DNA of 64,000 nt from Artemia franciscana (GCF_032884065.1 NC_088863.1:62379512-62443511); one strand, 5' to 3'. Counted from the stretch's first letter, positions 42,175 to 55,323 are shown. The notes: generated by a model from the letters alone, not told the origin. A program made the numbers and translations.

Positions 42175-43881
42175 TCAAACAGTTCGTGGTAACGAACTGT
42201 AGTAAGGAGCGACCCGGCTCAATAGTAACCAAAACTCTAAAAAATGGAATTTTGATACCAATACCTACATCAAAAGAATCGCATTTTAATGCTGATTTTA
42301 AATATATAAGTTTCATCAAGTTTAGTCTTACCCATCAAAAGTTACGAGCCTGAGAAAATTTGCGTTATTTTAGAAAATAGGGGGAAACGCCACCTAGAAG
42401 TCATAGAATCTTAACGAAAATCACACCATAAGATTCAGCGTATCAGAAAACCCTACTGTAGAAGTTTCAAGCTCCTATCTACAAAAATGTGGAATTTTGT
42501 ATTTTTTGCCAGAAGGCAGATCACGGATGCGTGTTTATTTGTTTTTTTGTTTTTTTTTTGTTTTTTTTCCCAGGGGTGATCGTATCGACCCAGTTGTCCT
42601 AGAATGTTGCAAGAGGGCTCATTCTAACGGAAATGAAAAGTTCTAGTGCCCTTTTTAAGTGACCAAAAAAATTGGAGGGCACCTAGGCCCCCTCCCACGC
42701 TAATTATTTTACCAAAGTCAACAGATCAAAATTCTGAGATAGTCATTTTATTCAGCGTAGTCGAAAAACCTTATAACTATGTCTTTGGGGACGACTTACT
42801 CCCCCACAGTCCCCATGGGAGGGGCAACAAGTTACAAACTTTGACCAATGCTTACATATAGTAATGGTTATTGGGAAGTATACAGGCGTTTTTAGGAGGA
42901 TTTTTTGGTTGGGGGAGGGGTTGAGAAGAGGGGGATATGCTGGGGGAACTTTCCATCGATAATTTGTCATGGGGGAAGAAAATCTCCATGAAGGGAGCGC
43001 AGGATTTACTAGCATTATTTAAAAACACAATGAAAAAAAAATATGAAAAAATCTTTCAGCTGGAAGTAAGGAACAGCATTAAAACTTGAAAAAAACGGAA
43101 ATTATTGCCCATTTGAAGGGCTCACCTCCTCCTACTACCTCGCTCTTTACGTTAAAGTATTTTTAGTAATTTCAACTATTTATTCTACGGCTTTTGTGAT
43201 TCTGGGGTCATTCCTAATGAATTGGGACAAAATTTAAGCTTTAGTGTAAAGAGCGAGGATCTGACAAGGGGGCGAACCCCCTCATATATGTAATAAAAAT
43301 ATGAGAATACAAAAGTTCTTTATGTAAGCTAATTTATAAGTTACGTAAATCTTTTACTAATAAAAATATTCGTAAAAAATTAAAAGTTCTAGTTGCCTTT
43401 TTAATTAACCAAAAAATCGGAGGGCAACTAGGCTTCCTCCCCCGCTCTTTTTTTCTCAAAATCATTCGATCAAAATTATGAGAAAGCCATTTAGCCAAAA
43501 AAAAAAATGTAAATTTTGTTTTAATTATTCCTCTGCGGAGAGCCAAAATCAAAACATGCATTGATTCAAAAACGTTCAGAAATTAAATAAAAAAAACAAG
43601 TTTTTTTAACTGAAAGTAAGGAGCGACATTAAAACTTAAAACGAACAGAAATTACTTCGTATATGAAAGAGGCTGCTTCCTCATCAACGCTCCGCTCTTT
43701 ACGCTAAAGTTTGACTCTGTCTCTCAATTCTTCTTTTTAAAACAGTTAAAAACTTTAGCGTAAAGAGCGGGGCGTTGACGAGGAAGCAGCCTCTTTCATA
43801 TACGAAGTAATTTCTGTTCGTTTTAAGTTTTAATGTCGCTCCTTACTTTCAGTTAAAAAAACTTGTTTTTTTTTATTTAAT
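42175..43881 (+). repeat. R repeat, copy R3
   Basis: Starts CAAACAGTTCGTGGTAACG (hairpin) and ends with the palindrome at 43593-43873. It has a TTTTTTTG-rich tract near 42540 and GGAGGGCACCTAGGCCCCCT near 42675. 70-90 codon frames such as 42646 and 42752 are shared by all R copies with no family resemblance and are left unannotated. Confidence 0.75.
43593..43873. repeat. R3 terminal palindrome
   Basis: Arms of about 115 bp pair from AACAAGTTTTTTTAACTGAAAG to its complement. The loop (43712-43750) reads TGACTCTGTCTCTCAATTCT. The partner in unit 2 has this loop reversed (see findings). Confidence 0.9.
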
Positions 43882-45984
43882 CATTCATAATAGTAATTGT
43901 GTATCATAGTTTTTGCATGCGGCAATTGTTGAGTTTGCCATGATTGAATGCTTAATTAAGGGGTATTCCCCACGAAGATCACGCGCATGTTCGTACTAGT
44001 TGAAAATTTGACTATATTTTAAAGAGAGAATATACAATTTGAGCAAGAAAATGTTGCAAAAAGGGCAAAAGTATAAGGGTGAGAGCCAGGGAGGACCTCG
44101 TTCCCCGGGATTTGTCCATTAGAATGTGTGGTAAGAAATTTACTTGGTATTTAATTAATTAATTAATTTAAGTCGTTCCCAAAGACATAGTTATTAGGTT
44201 CTTCGGGTTGGATTGGAATTGTGAGTTGGATTGAAAATCTGACTATATTTTTAGAGAGAGAAAATACCAATCGAACTAGAAAATATTCAATCCCGGACTC
44301 ACACAAACTTTCTAGCTCTAGGGGAAGTAGCTTCCACTCAAGTCGTAATAAACAAAACTCTACCGTTGAAAAGTTTATACAGATATGAAAAGAAAGAAAT
44401 GCCCGTAGGAAGGCAGATGAGAGAAACCCGTAGAGAGGTTGATAGGAACGAATGAAAAAAAGAAAAAATAGATCGAGAGATAGACGAAGAGAGAAATCGT
44501 CAATAGTTTAGAAACATACCCCACTGGGAAATTCCAGAAAGTGAGATTTTACGCAAATAACTTCTGAACTATAAGATGACCATAATAATTTTTGTAAAGA
44601 TCTATTGAAAGAGAAAGAAAATTATCCAACATTAAATGCTAAGACTGGAAAACATGCTACTTCGTTAACTTGGCGGGGAGCTAGACTAAAAACGAAATTC
44701 TTGATACTCCAGTTTGAAATGTTTATAATCCAAAAAATGGGATGTGGAAGTGGCTAGCCAATGTAATATTAAAAATAGAACGCGCGAAAATGATTTTTCG
44801 AAAGAATTTTTAGAAAATAACAAACTTCAAAAGACACTAACGAATACAAGACGTTGACAAGAACATACCAAGGTGAAGCAATCATTCTATCGGAGAAAAA
44901 TAAGAAAAAAGTTATCCGATGTGCTTTTCCTCGTAAGGATCGAGAATTTTTTACAATGGGGTCTAAGAAGAAGGACAATATGGACCAAACGGTTATTGAA
45001 GACGGTTTGTTTTGGATAATAAATAAATGATAGAAAAGTAAAAAAGAGACAAAAAGCACAAAGAGAAATATTACACACAAAATAAATTAGTTATAAAAGA
45101 GAGTAAAATTGTAGGAAAAATTACAAAAAACTACGGAAAGACTAAAAGCTTAGGAGGGAGAAGATCCATAGCCGATTGGACGAAACTACAGGTGATCATA
45201 AGATAGAGTTGGATAAGCTACAATGGGTCATGGAAAAGATTGGAGATACTGAATTTTGGGTTGGTTTGAAGAGGCTTGGGAAGGAATCTGAAACTGTTCC
45301 CATCAATTCAAAATAGGTTTTAGTTTCTTATGAGGGGGAGGAATCCCTTGGTGAGAATATCCTACGAGAATACATGAAATAGCTCCAGTCTTATGGGCCA
45401 GTTGTGATCCCTTTACCGAGGCCTTTCCTTTCCAGTCTTCAATTTCATCTTCAATTGACATCCCCATTTGTTCATCATGCAAATCTCTTAGGGGTGAGAT
45501 CCAGAAAAGTTGATTCGCGGTTTGCTCAGATTTTTACCTGATTCCCTGTACCCCATCGTTTTCGCAGAACTTTAAATTTTCGGCCGTGGATTATTTCAAA
45601 ATATTCCAAGAGGCAATTCATATTTCAAGTAAGATATTCACTTGTTTTTATCGCTGGAGATCAAAAGGCTATTTCAGCCAAATTTTCTTGATGGCTCGCT
45701 TCATCGAATATACCAGAACCTATTCTAAGCTTCTTTCAAATGTAAATTCGTGAGAGCGAGAAAATTTTGACTCAATCACGCTAAGTACGATTAGGTTCCA
45801 CAAATCGTTTGGATTTTCCTTCTTCGAAATTCCAAACTTGATGAAAAGGGCCAACAGACAATTGCTTTGATTGGTTGGACAGAGATACTGCATGGCAATG
45901 GAACTAAGCCAAGCGGATGTTATAGTTGCAGATCCATGAGCCAACGGGTAGCTTCAGTGGAGATGTACAAACGAAGAAGATCCA
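43882..45984 (+). other. Segment B, left part
   Basis: Mostly unassigned. A 56-codon open stretch at 45146-45316 (RLDETTGDHKIELDKLQWVM, then TEFWVGLKRLGKESETVPIN) resembles the EN-RT linker of LINEs, with in-frame continuation past a stop (SYEGEESLGENILREYMK), but no RT motif follows. The 103-codon minus frame at 44769 is low-complexity. An ATTA ladder (TTAATTAATTAATTAA) lies near 44155. Confidence 0.4.
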
Positions 45985-46755
45985 CAAAAGATACTTGGTG
46001 ATTTCAATTTAATTCGGCCATTCATAGCCAGAGGGTAGGAGCTAAGCACTTACCTCCGCGCAAAAATTTACCCGAGAGGTTTTGAGCAGTTGAATTAATC
46101 TTGTGTCTGATTCTGACTCGAGAGTGTAAAGTTGAGTTTGAAAGTAGTAGGCTTTTTTCACATTTTTCTCTTCTTGGTTAGCCTAGGCAGAAACTAGAGT
46201 CAGTAGCCTAGAGAAAGGCTGAGATTAAATGGGTTTGGTATTGGAAGAGATTCATGTACTAAGCAAGATGTCTTTCCGGGAGGGAAAGAAAGATAATGGT
46301 TCGAGTTTAATACATGTAGCCTTCGGCATGTTATCTTGAGCCAATTACTGTGGCACTTCTGTAAAGTGGGGGCAATATACTTGTCAGCACCCTGCCGGTT
46401 CTTGAAAACCGACAAGCGGGACGTGTAAAAATCTGTGACGGTGTAGGGTCACCCCTGACCCTACCTAAATAGACCTAACAGAATACAGAATAACCTAAAA
46501 GCTAGGTTATTCTGGTGGCATTAGAGATATCCAAATAGTACCTGAGGTGGAATAGGGATCTTCCCCTCCCCCACAGTGAACATCTGTTATATTGGACTTC
46601 ACAAGGATTTTAAATTTTTTCCTTTTGGGTTTTTATTTATTTTTTACTTTTCTTTATATGTTTAATTTAGTTTATTTTTTCCGTTAATAACAAAAGAGTC
46701 ACTTACTCAGAGAAAAAAAATACTTACTCACAGAGAGAAGGGCAAAAAGGAGGAG
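45985..46755 (+). repeat. Segment paralogous to 40795-41330, with a short inverted repeat
   Basis: Diverged copy of the segment A block. It includes AGAATAACCT..AGGTTATTCT (a 10-bp inverted repeat around 46487-46514), which could form a small hairpin. The 71-codon minus frame at 46200 is not recognisable. Confidence 0.6.
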
Positions 46756-46757
46756 AT

Positions 46758-46812
<55 letters not shown>
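46756..46812. repeat. (TA)n microsatellite
   Basis: TA run before a Helitron head. The partner in unit 2 is 59111-59176 and is longer. Confidence 0.9.
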
Positions 46813-46819
<7 letters not shown>

Positions 46820-47265
46820 GTTGTCTGTGTGTGTGTGTGTGTGTGTCGAGTAACCTCATGTTTGTATGTCGACTGACGTCATTATAAGGATTGAGCTGTA
46901 TGCGTCATGAAGTTGTTTGTCGACTGACGTCATGTTTGTCAACTGATGAAATTACATACCGGGACACATATGACGACCGGGACACAGGGAATATAAATGA
47001 GGACCAGGACACAGGGACAAAACTACAACGGGGACGCCGGGGGCACAGGCGGAATATATAAATGACGACCGGGACACAGGGATTGTTCGAATAGAAATTA
47101 CAGACCGGGACACCGGGACACAAATGACGACCGGGACACCGGGACACAGGGAATATAAATGACAACCGGGACACCGGGACACAGGGAATATAAATGACGA
47201 CCGGGACACTCAAAGAGAAATTACAAACTGGGACACCGGGACACAAATAACGACCGGGACAAAAA
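46813..47265 (+). mobile_element. Helitron head and minisatellite, no 3' end
   Basis: AAATAAGTTGTCTGTGTGTG head, repeated TCGACTGACGTCATG motifs, then GACGACCGGGACAC-type minisatellite to 47265. It runs straight into the Polinton fossil without hairpin or CTAG, so the element is truncated. Confidence 0.75.
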
Positions 47266-47580
47266 ATAAGTATTAAAAAAAATAACTATTTTGATTTTTG
47301 CAACCCCTCTTTGATTTTAGATTTTGATACAGTAAAACCGATTTTGATACAGTAAATGTTCTTTTAGTTTTCTATGTACATCATTAATCCCAGAGAGGTT
47401 CGAATAATAGAGTTCTAAGAATTTGTTTAAGAAACAAACCTTTCTTAAGAAACGATTTTTCTTGCAGCCACAACATGTGCAAATACCTTTAATCATTGAC
47501 ACTTTATTTCTTTTTGAAACTGTCCGAGTTAAGGACTCGGTTGCAGTAATCCTTTTACATTGCATACAATAAATCTCCAT
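47266..47580 (-). mobile_element. Polinton zinc-ribbon/integrase N-terminal fossil, copy 2
   Basis: Same fossil as the upstream part of 4175-5243: MEIYCMQCKRITATESLTRT, CTCCGCKKNRFL, LYYSNLSGINDVHRKLKEH. Only this end of the integrase gene is kept, because the core lies beyond the Helitron junction. Broken and old. Confidence 0.8.
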
Positions 47581-47934
47581 TTATTGCAGAATAAAGTTTT
47601 TAAACAAATTTAAACTATTAAACATATCAATAAATACTAACAGACTTCTACAATCTTAGGAAAGTCTCAAGAGTAGTAAATAACAAGCATTGAAATTCCT
47701 CAGGCTTGACTTTTTTTAGATTTGGAATTTGTTTACTAAAATCAGCTCCTAATGAATTGCTGACTTTGCAGAAGGGATTAAAAGTTGTTTACAACGAAAA
47801 TCCAAACTCGTCAAGATAAAAGATCAAATACCGCATTATACAATTAATGAATTGCAATCGTTGGCCGAAAACCATAATTTATAGACTATTGGCAAGAAGA
47901 TTAAAATACCCAATACCATCAATGATCATATCAA

Positions 47935-48305
47935 ACAGTTCGTGGTAACGAACTGTAGCAAGGAGCGACCCGGCTCAATAGTAAACGAAACTCTAAAAAT
48001 TTTTTTTAGAAATTTTCTGAAATTTTGATAACAATAGTTACATCAAAAGAATTGCATTTTAATGCTGATTTTAAATATATAAGTTTCATCGAGATCAGTT
48101 ATACCCATCAAAAGTTACGAGCCTGAGAAAATTTGCCTTTTTTTAGAAAATAGGGGAAAACATCCCCTAAAAGTCGTACAATCTTAACGAAAATCAAACC
48201 ATCAAATTCAGCGTATCAAAGAAACCTAATGTAGAAGTTTCAAGCTCCTATCTACAAAAATGTGGAATTTCGCATTTTTTGCCAGAAGACAGATCACGGA
48301 TGAGT

Positions 48306-48338
<33 letters not shown>

Positions 48339-49620
48339 CCAGTTGCTATCGTATCGACTGAGTAGTCCTAGAATGTCGCAATTGGGCTCATTCTAACGGA
48401 AATTAAAAGTTCTAGTGCCCTTTTTGAGTGACCAAAATAATTGGAGGGTACCTAGGCCCCCTCCCACGCTCATTTTCCCCAAAAGTCAGCGGATCAAAAT
48501 TCTGAGGTAGACATTCCCATAATTGAAAAACCTAATAACTATGTCCTTAGCGACGACTTACTCCCCCGTGGGAGGGGCTGCATGTTACAGACTTTGACCT
48601 TTGTTTACATATAGTAATGGTTACTAGGAAGCGTAGAGACGTTTTCAGTTTTTTTTTGTTTAGGGGAAGAGTTAAGGGGGGAGGGGTACGTGGGAGGATA
48701 TTTCCAAGGAGAAACTTCTCATGGGGAAAGATAATTTCAATGAAGGGGGCACAGGATTTTCTAGTATTATTTGAAAAAACAATGAAAAAATAAATATGAA
48801 AAGTTTTTTCTACTGAAAGTAAGGAGCAGCATTAAAACTTAAAACGAACAAAAATTATTATGCATATGAGGGGTTTACCTCCTCGTTGTACCTCACTCTT
48901 TACGCTAAGGTATTTTTAGTAATTTCAACTGTTTATTCTGCGGCCTTTGTAATTCAGAGGTCATTCTTAAGGAATTGGGACAAAATCTAAGCTTTAGTGT
49001 AAAGAGTGAGGTAACGAAGAGGGTTGAACCCCCTCATATACGCAATAAAAACATACGAATATAGAAGTTCGCTAAGTAAGTTAATTCGTAAGTTAAGTAT
49101 ATTTTTCACCAATGAAAGCGTTTGTAAAAAGTTAAAAGTTCTAGTTGCTTTTTTAAGTAACATAAAACTTGGAAAGCAACTAGGCCTCCTCCCTCGCTCC
49201 TTTTTTCTCAAAACCTTCCGATTAATTGCAATTAATTAATATGCAAATTTTGTTTTAATTATTTATGTGTGGAGAGCTAAGATCAAAACATGCATCAATT
49301 CAAAAATGTCCAGAAATTAAATAAAAAAAACAAGTTTTTTTTTTAAAAGAAAGTAAGGAGCAACATTAAAACTTAAAACGAACAGAAATTACTCCGTATG
49401 TGAAAGGGGCTTTTCCTCCTCAACGCCCCACTCTTTACGCTAAAGTTTCTTACTGTTTTAAAAATAGAGTTAAGAGAAAGAGTCAAACTTTAGCGTAAAG
49501 AGCGGGGCATTGAGGAGGAAAAGCCCCTTTCATATACGGAGTAATTTCTCTTCGTTTTAAATTGTAATGTTGCTCCTTACTGTCATTTGAAAAAAACTTG
49601 TTTTTTTTTATTTAATGTTA
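47935..49620 (+). repeat. R repeat, copy R4 (spans unit 1/unit 2 border)
   Basis: Hairpin start CAAACAGTTCGTGGTAACG, a T-run of about 31 at 48308-48338, and terminal palindrome at 49337-49600. It is closest to R1 and R6 in sequence and in its right flank (AAAGAGTCAGCCAATG). Confidence 0.75.
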
Positions 49621-50676
49621 TAAAGAGTCAGCCAATGATATATCTTTTATGAGTATATCCCGTGCCTTTTAAGCCGTTCTTCCAGTTTATCACTAAATAT
49701 TTGCACCGGCTTAGCACAACTATCGTGAGTTGCAATCTGATTTATCCTTTCTTTTTAATTAATCAAAAAAGTGTCATTTTGTCGATTCAATAAATTATAG
49801 CTGGCTCCCTCAATGTCATTGTCTTTGCTTTAGCAGCCTCATATGGTTTTTCAGATGACTGTATCGCTGTTTAGCCCCTATCTGTCTTCCTCTTGTTCAC
49901 CCCATGATCAAAATGGACAATATAAAATCAATTTAAAAAATAGTGCTGGTTCACGTTGATAAACCATATCAATCTGCTCTCAGCTATCATATCAACTTGT
50001 CCCGAGTGATTGTGTGCTGCTTAAACTAAATTAACTCCAACACTATGCAACCTTATTTATAAAATTGAAATGATTTTTTCAATAAGAAACACTGAGTGTA
50101 GTGAGATGGTAGCTGAGTGGTTTCGTTGAAAACTAGCAAAATTTATTTTTACTCAAACACAAGATTAAAAAAATTTAGGTTTTGGTTTTATAATCATACT
50201 TTTATCATCATCTGCTGCATAACTCAGAAACTACCCATCAAATCAGCTTGTCTCAAGTGATTATGTGTTGTTTAAACTAATATCACTCCTACACTATGCA
50301 ACCTTCGTTAATCAAATTTAATTTTTTTTTCAATAAGAAACACTGAGTGAAGCGAGATGGTAGCTGAGTTGCTTCGTCGAAAACTAGCAAAATTTTATTT
50401 TCACCCAAACACAAAATAAAAAAAAAACTTTTTGGTTATATAATCACACTTTTATCATCACTTGCTGCATAACTCAGAAATTACCCATAAGGCTGCGCTG
50501 TAAGAGGACTTGCTTTTAATCACTCCCTTTAGGCTGCGCATGCGTAATGGTTAGAAACAACCTTTGTATCAACCTATCCCTGTCTCTACTAACCCCACTC
50601 TCCCATAATATTACAAATTCCTGGAGCTCTTAGAAATTTTGATTTTTCAAAATTGTAATGATAAAATATATATATA

Positions 50677-50747
<71 letters not shown>

Positions 50748-50964
50748 CAAAGTACAAATGGTTTACCGTTTGAACTTTGCAATGATCCTAAAGGCATAGT
50801 TTTTGGACCTTTTAACTATGCTGAATCAAATAGATTTATCAAATTTTGATCGGAAAAGTCTTTGGTGAAAAAGAAGAGTGTAAGTGGGGCCAGTTGCCCT
50901 TCAAACTTTTTTGTCGCTTTAAAGGGCCCTATTAAATTTTATTTGTGTTTGTGTGGGACCCCTC

Positions 50965-51465
50965 TTAATCTCCTAGGACCTTTTGTTTGATGCGATCATT
51001 TCTGAAAAAAAGTAAAAAAAAACAAACAAATAAACAGCACCCGTTATCTTTCCTCTGGCAGAAAAAAACGATATTCCAATTTTTATGTAGATGGTAGCTC
51101 CAAACCTCTACAGCAGGGTTCTCTGAAATGCTGAATCTGATGGCGTGATTACTGTCAACATACCATTTTTCGAAAATCATATGAATTTTGTCAGGCTTGT
51201 AGCTTTTGATAGGTAACATTAAATCAATAAATTTTTATATATTTGGAATCGTTTTAATTGTTATCAGAATTTCGTCTTTTGGAGTTTCGGTTACTATTGG
51301 GCCAAGTCGCTCAATACTTACCGCTCGCTTTAAAGAACTATTTGGTACCGTAGAGACGACATAATTTTTTGTGATTGTATTTAATTTGTCACTATTCATG
51401 TTGTTGAATGTTGAGACCCTTGCCCCTTTTATCAGAAAATAATCCTTTTTGAAAATTTTGCTCAA
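50965..51465 (-). pseudogene. Unidentified broken coding-like region, unit 2 copy
   Basis: Same two frames as 40209-40676, unchanged apart from the distal end, where a small A-run change lengthens the second frame. The duplication adds no new information on identity. Confidence 0.4.
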
Positions 51466-52967
51466 TTTTTCTTTAATTGTTATTCTTAAGCCATGGACCT
51501 AGCTGTTACTACGAGATGTCTTAACAACAATTCACTAATTGATCTAAGCCTGAAAATACAGATGAGCGATGATCCATATAGGTTAAATCTAGCCGAAATC
51601 TATAAAGAATACTGGATAGTTTCAATTTGATTCGGCCATTCACATCCAGAGGAGCTAGGCCCTTACCTCCACGTGATAATTAACCCGCGAGGTTTTGTGT
51701 ATTGTGGAATTAATCTTGTGTCTGATCCGAGAGTTGAAAGTTGGGTTTTATATTTTTGTTTTCTTGGTTAGTCAAGGTAGAAACTAGGGTTAGTTGCCTA
51801 GAGAAAAGTTGACATTAGATTGATTTGGTATAGGAAGAGAATACTCTGCTAAGCAAGATATCTTTTCGGGAGAGAAATAAAGTGAACTGTTGGAGGTTGA
51901 TGCTTGTAGCCTTTGAAATGGCGTCTTGGGCCAATTAGTGTGGGACTTTCCTACCGCAGGGGAAATATACTTGACACGTTAGGGTAATACACCTGAGAAA
52001 TCCGTGTCGTGTTAGGGTCATCTCTGAACTCTGAGGTAATACCAGGAATTTCTAGTGGCATTAGAGATCTCCAAATAGTGGCGGAGGCAGAGTAGGGACC
52101 TCCTTCCCCTTTCCTTCACTGATGGTAGCGAGTAAAGGGGTTATCAGGAGCACTGATAGCAAAAAACACACGTTTCCGAAGATACGGTTGGATTTAGCCT
52201 ACAAGTAGGAGGCTGTACAAATTTGCAGGGAAAGACAGATTTGAAGCATTGGGAATGTAAAATTTGATGAGCTATACTCTAGGTAGAAATGATGCATTGC
52301 ATAAGTGAGGATAACTTTGAAGAATGGCTTAGTCCTTGCCCAAAAACTTAAAAATTAGAGAAAAATACGCAAACTGACCATCTTTGCTGGAATAATGAGA
52401 CAATTGTAAGATTTTGAGAATAAAGAGAAATAACATGGTGTTAATTGAGTTTTCGGTTTCCAGTGGGGGAATCTCTCCGTATTAGAAAGTTTAACAGGTT
52501 GTAAGAACGATTCAGAGAAAATGAAAGTTGGATTATTATTTGAGTGAATTTGCAGACTTTGAGATAACCTTCAGTAACGACTGTTATAAGATTATTCAAG
52601 ACAGCAAATTAGGAAAATTTGTCAGTTTCGTTTGCACGTTTGACATGGAAAGTGACAGGCACCTATCCTGTTGAGTAATCAGCTTAAGTGGATATTACAT
52701 TTAGAGCACCAGTATCCGGGATGGATACGAGATTTTTTCTGCAGGGTAGTTTCCCTGTATGATTTTTAGTACAGCTAATGCACTAGTGGAATATCCGTAC
52801 GGTTGCTCAGTTTACTTCTTGTCTAACCCTTGCTATTTTGTTTGTCAGAAATAGATTCCAATCGTGGAAGATTTATTTGCGCCAAATTAAGTTGTTATTT
52901 GCCAATTAAGTTTAGGTATTCCGGCTATTTTAGAGATTGTTGAATATGCTTATGCAGTCCTAATCAA

Positions 52968-54599
52968 ACAGTTCGTGGTAACGAACTGTAGTAAGGAGCG
53001 ACCCGGCTCAATAGTAACCAAAACTCTAAAAAATGGAATTTTGATACCAATACCTACATCAAAAGAATCGCATTTTAATGCTGATTTTAAATATATAAGT
53101 TTCATCAAGTTTAGTCTTACCCACCAAAAGTTACGAGCCTGAGAAAATTTGCGTTATTTTAGAAAATAGGGGGAAACGCCACCTAGAAGTCATAGAATCT
53201 TAACGAAAATCACACCATCAGATTCAGCGTATCAGAAAACCCTACTATAGAAGTTTCAAGCTCCTATCTACAAAAATGTGGAATTTTGTATTTTTTTGCC
53301 AGAAGGCAGATCACGGATGCGTGTTTATTTGTTTTTTTGTTTTTTTTTTTTGTTTTTTTTTCCCAGGGGTGATCGTATCGACCCAGTTTTCCTAGAATGT
53401 TGCAAGAGGGCTCATTCTAACGGAAATGAAAAGTTCTAGTGCCCTTTTTAAGTGACCAAAAAAATTGGAGGGCACCTAGGCCCCCTCCCACGCTAAATAT
53501 TTTACCAAAGTCAACAGATCAAAATTCTGAGATAGCCATTTTATTCAGCGTAGTCGAAAAACCTTATAACTATGTCTTTGGGGACGACTTACTCCCCCAC
53601 AGTCCCCATGGGAGGGGCAACAAGTTACAAACTTTGACCAATGCTTACATATAGTAATGGTTATTGCGAAGTATACAGGCGTTTTCAGGAGGATTTTTTT
53701 GGTTGGGGGAGGGGTTGAGAAGAGGGGGATATGCTGGGGGAACTTTCCATCGATAATTTGTCATGGGGGAAGAAAATCTCCATGAAGGGAGCGCAGGATT
53801 TACTAGCATTATTTAAAAACACAATGAAAAAAAAATATGAAAAAATCTTTCAGCTGGAAGTAAGGAACAGCATTAAAACTTAAAACAAACGGAAATTATT
53901 ACCCATTTGAAGGGCTCACCTCCTCCTACTACCTCGCTCTTTACGTTAAAGTATTTTTAGTAATTTCAACTATTTATTCTACGGCTTTTGTGATTCTGGG
54001 GTCATTCCTAATGAATTGGGACAAAATTTAAGCTTTAGTGTAAAGAGCGAGGATCTGACAAGGGGGCGAACCCCCTCATATATGTAATAAAAATATGAGA
54101 ATACAAAAGTTCTTTACGTAAGCTAATTTATAAGTTACGTAAATCTTTTACTAATAAAAATATTCGTAAAAAATTAAAAGTTTTAGTTGCCTTTTTAATT
54201 AACCAAAAAATCGGAGGGCAACTAGGCTTCCTCCCCCGCTCTTTTTTTCTCAAAATCATTCGATCAAAATTATGAGAAAGCCATTTAGCCAAAAAAAAAA
54301 AAATGTAAATTTCGTTTTAATTATTCCTCTGCGGAGAGCAAAAATCAAAACATGCATTGATTCAAAAACGTTCAGAAATTAAATTAAAAAAAACAAGTTT
54401 TTTTAACTGAAAGTAAGGAGCGACATTAAAACTTAAAACGAACAGAAATTACTTCGTATATGAAAGAGGCTGCTTCCTCGTCAACGCCCCGCTCTTTACG
54501 CTAAAGTTTTTTACTGTTTTAAAAAGAAGAATTGAGAGACAGAGTCAAACTTTAGCGTAAAGAGCGGGGCGTTGATGAGGAAGCAGCCTCTTTCATATA
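52968..54599 (+). repeat. R repeat, copy R5 (left part)
   Basis: Partner of R3 in unit 2, from the hairpin start to the middle of the right palindrome arm. The arm is broken at 54599 by an insertion and resumes with ACGAAGTAATTTCTG at 56119, ending near 56190. Confidence 0.8.
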
Positions 54600-55066
54600 T
54601 AATATGAAAAAAACTTCGTTTTCTTAAAGAGTTAAAGAGGCTGCGTCCCAATGTCAAACCTTAAAACGTACAGGAATTAGAAAAGGCAGTTGGGGGGCTG
54701 CCGCCCCCCAAACCCCCCGCTTTTAAAGACTCTTTTGTACAGGTTTTTTGTTTTTTTGCTAACCCCCCGCTCTTGGCTTCGGAAAGGCCCTCTTTTAATT
54801 AAAAAATAATTGAAATGAATGAATAATGGAATAACTTCGAAAAATGTTAAACACAAGAGGACAGGAGAACCATTGCGCCGAAACTAGAAATTAGTAACAA
54901 TGAAGTCCCCCCACAAAAAAAACCTGTCCAAAAGAGTCTTTAAAAGCGGGGGGTTTGGGGGGCGGCAGCCCCCCAACTGCCTTTTCTAATTCCTGTGCGT
55001 TTTAAGGTTCGACTTTGGGACGCAGCCTCTTTAACTCTTTAAGAAAACGAAGTTTTTTTCATATTA
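54600..55066. repeat. Foldback element with ~145-bp inverted arms
   Basis: The left arm begins TAATATGAAAAAAACTTCG and the right arm ends CGAAGTTTTTTTCATATTA. Both contain AGGCTGCGTCCCA, AAGGCAGTTGGGGGGCTGCC and CCCCCCGCTTTTAAAGACTC in mirror order. The centre (about 54750-54920) is unique and non-coding. A third GC-rich match (GGTGGCTGCCGCCCCCCAAC) lies at 55150-55190. Confidence 0.85.
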
Positions 55067-55323
55067 TTTCTGTATGTTTTTCTACAATCCATGGTGGATG
55101 TAATTTAATAATTCCTGTACTCCTCGTGGAGGAATTAGGAGAGGAAGTTGGGTGGCTGCCGCCCCCCAACCCCCCCGCTTTTAAATCATTGTATAAAATA
55201 GAAAAAAAATAGATAGAATGACCGAAATGTTTCTTTTGCTCATAAGAAGCTAATATTCTGTTATCTCTCAAATGATAAGCTGTCCAGGTGTTATCAAAAT
55301 TTTTTTGATGCTGTGAAAAAAAA

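Larger units (their letters stand above)
38572..49356 (+). repeat. Tandem segmental duplication, unit 1 (~10.8 kb)
   Basis: This block recurs from 49357 with an offset of 10785-10793 over its first half. It consists of an R palindrome, segment A (38813-42174), R3, segment B (43882-47934) and R4. The copies differ by only scattered changes and homopolymer length, so the duplication is recent. No intact gene is found in the unit. Confidence 0.92.

Noticed and set aside
44769-45080. 103-codon Phe/Leu-rich minus frame, and its copy at 57135
   Set aside because: It is a shadow of an A-rich plus-strand stretch. The hydrophobic composition comes from base bias, and identity between copies reflects recent duplication only.
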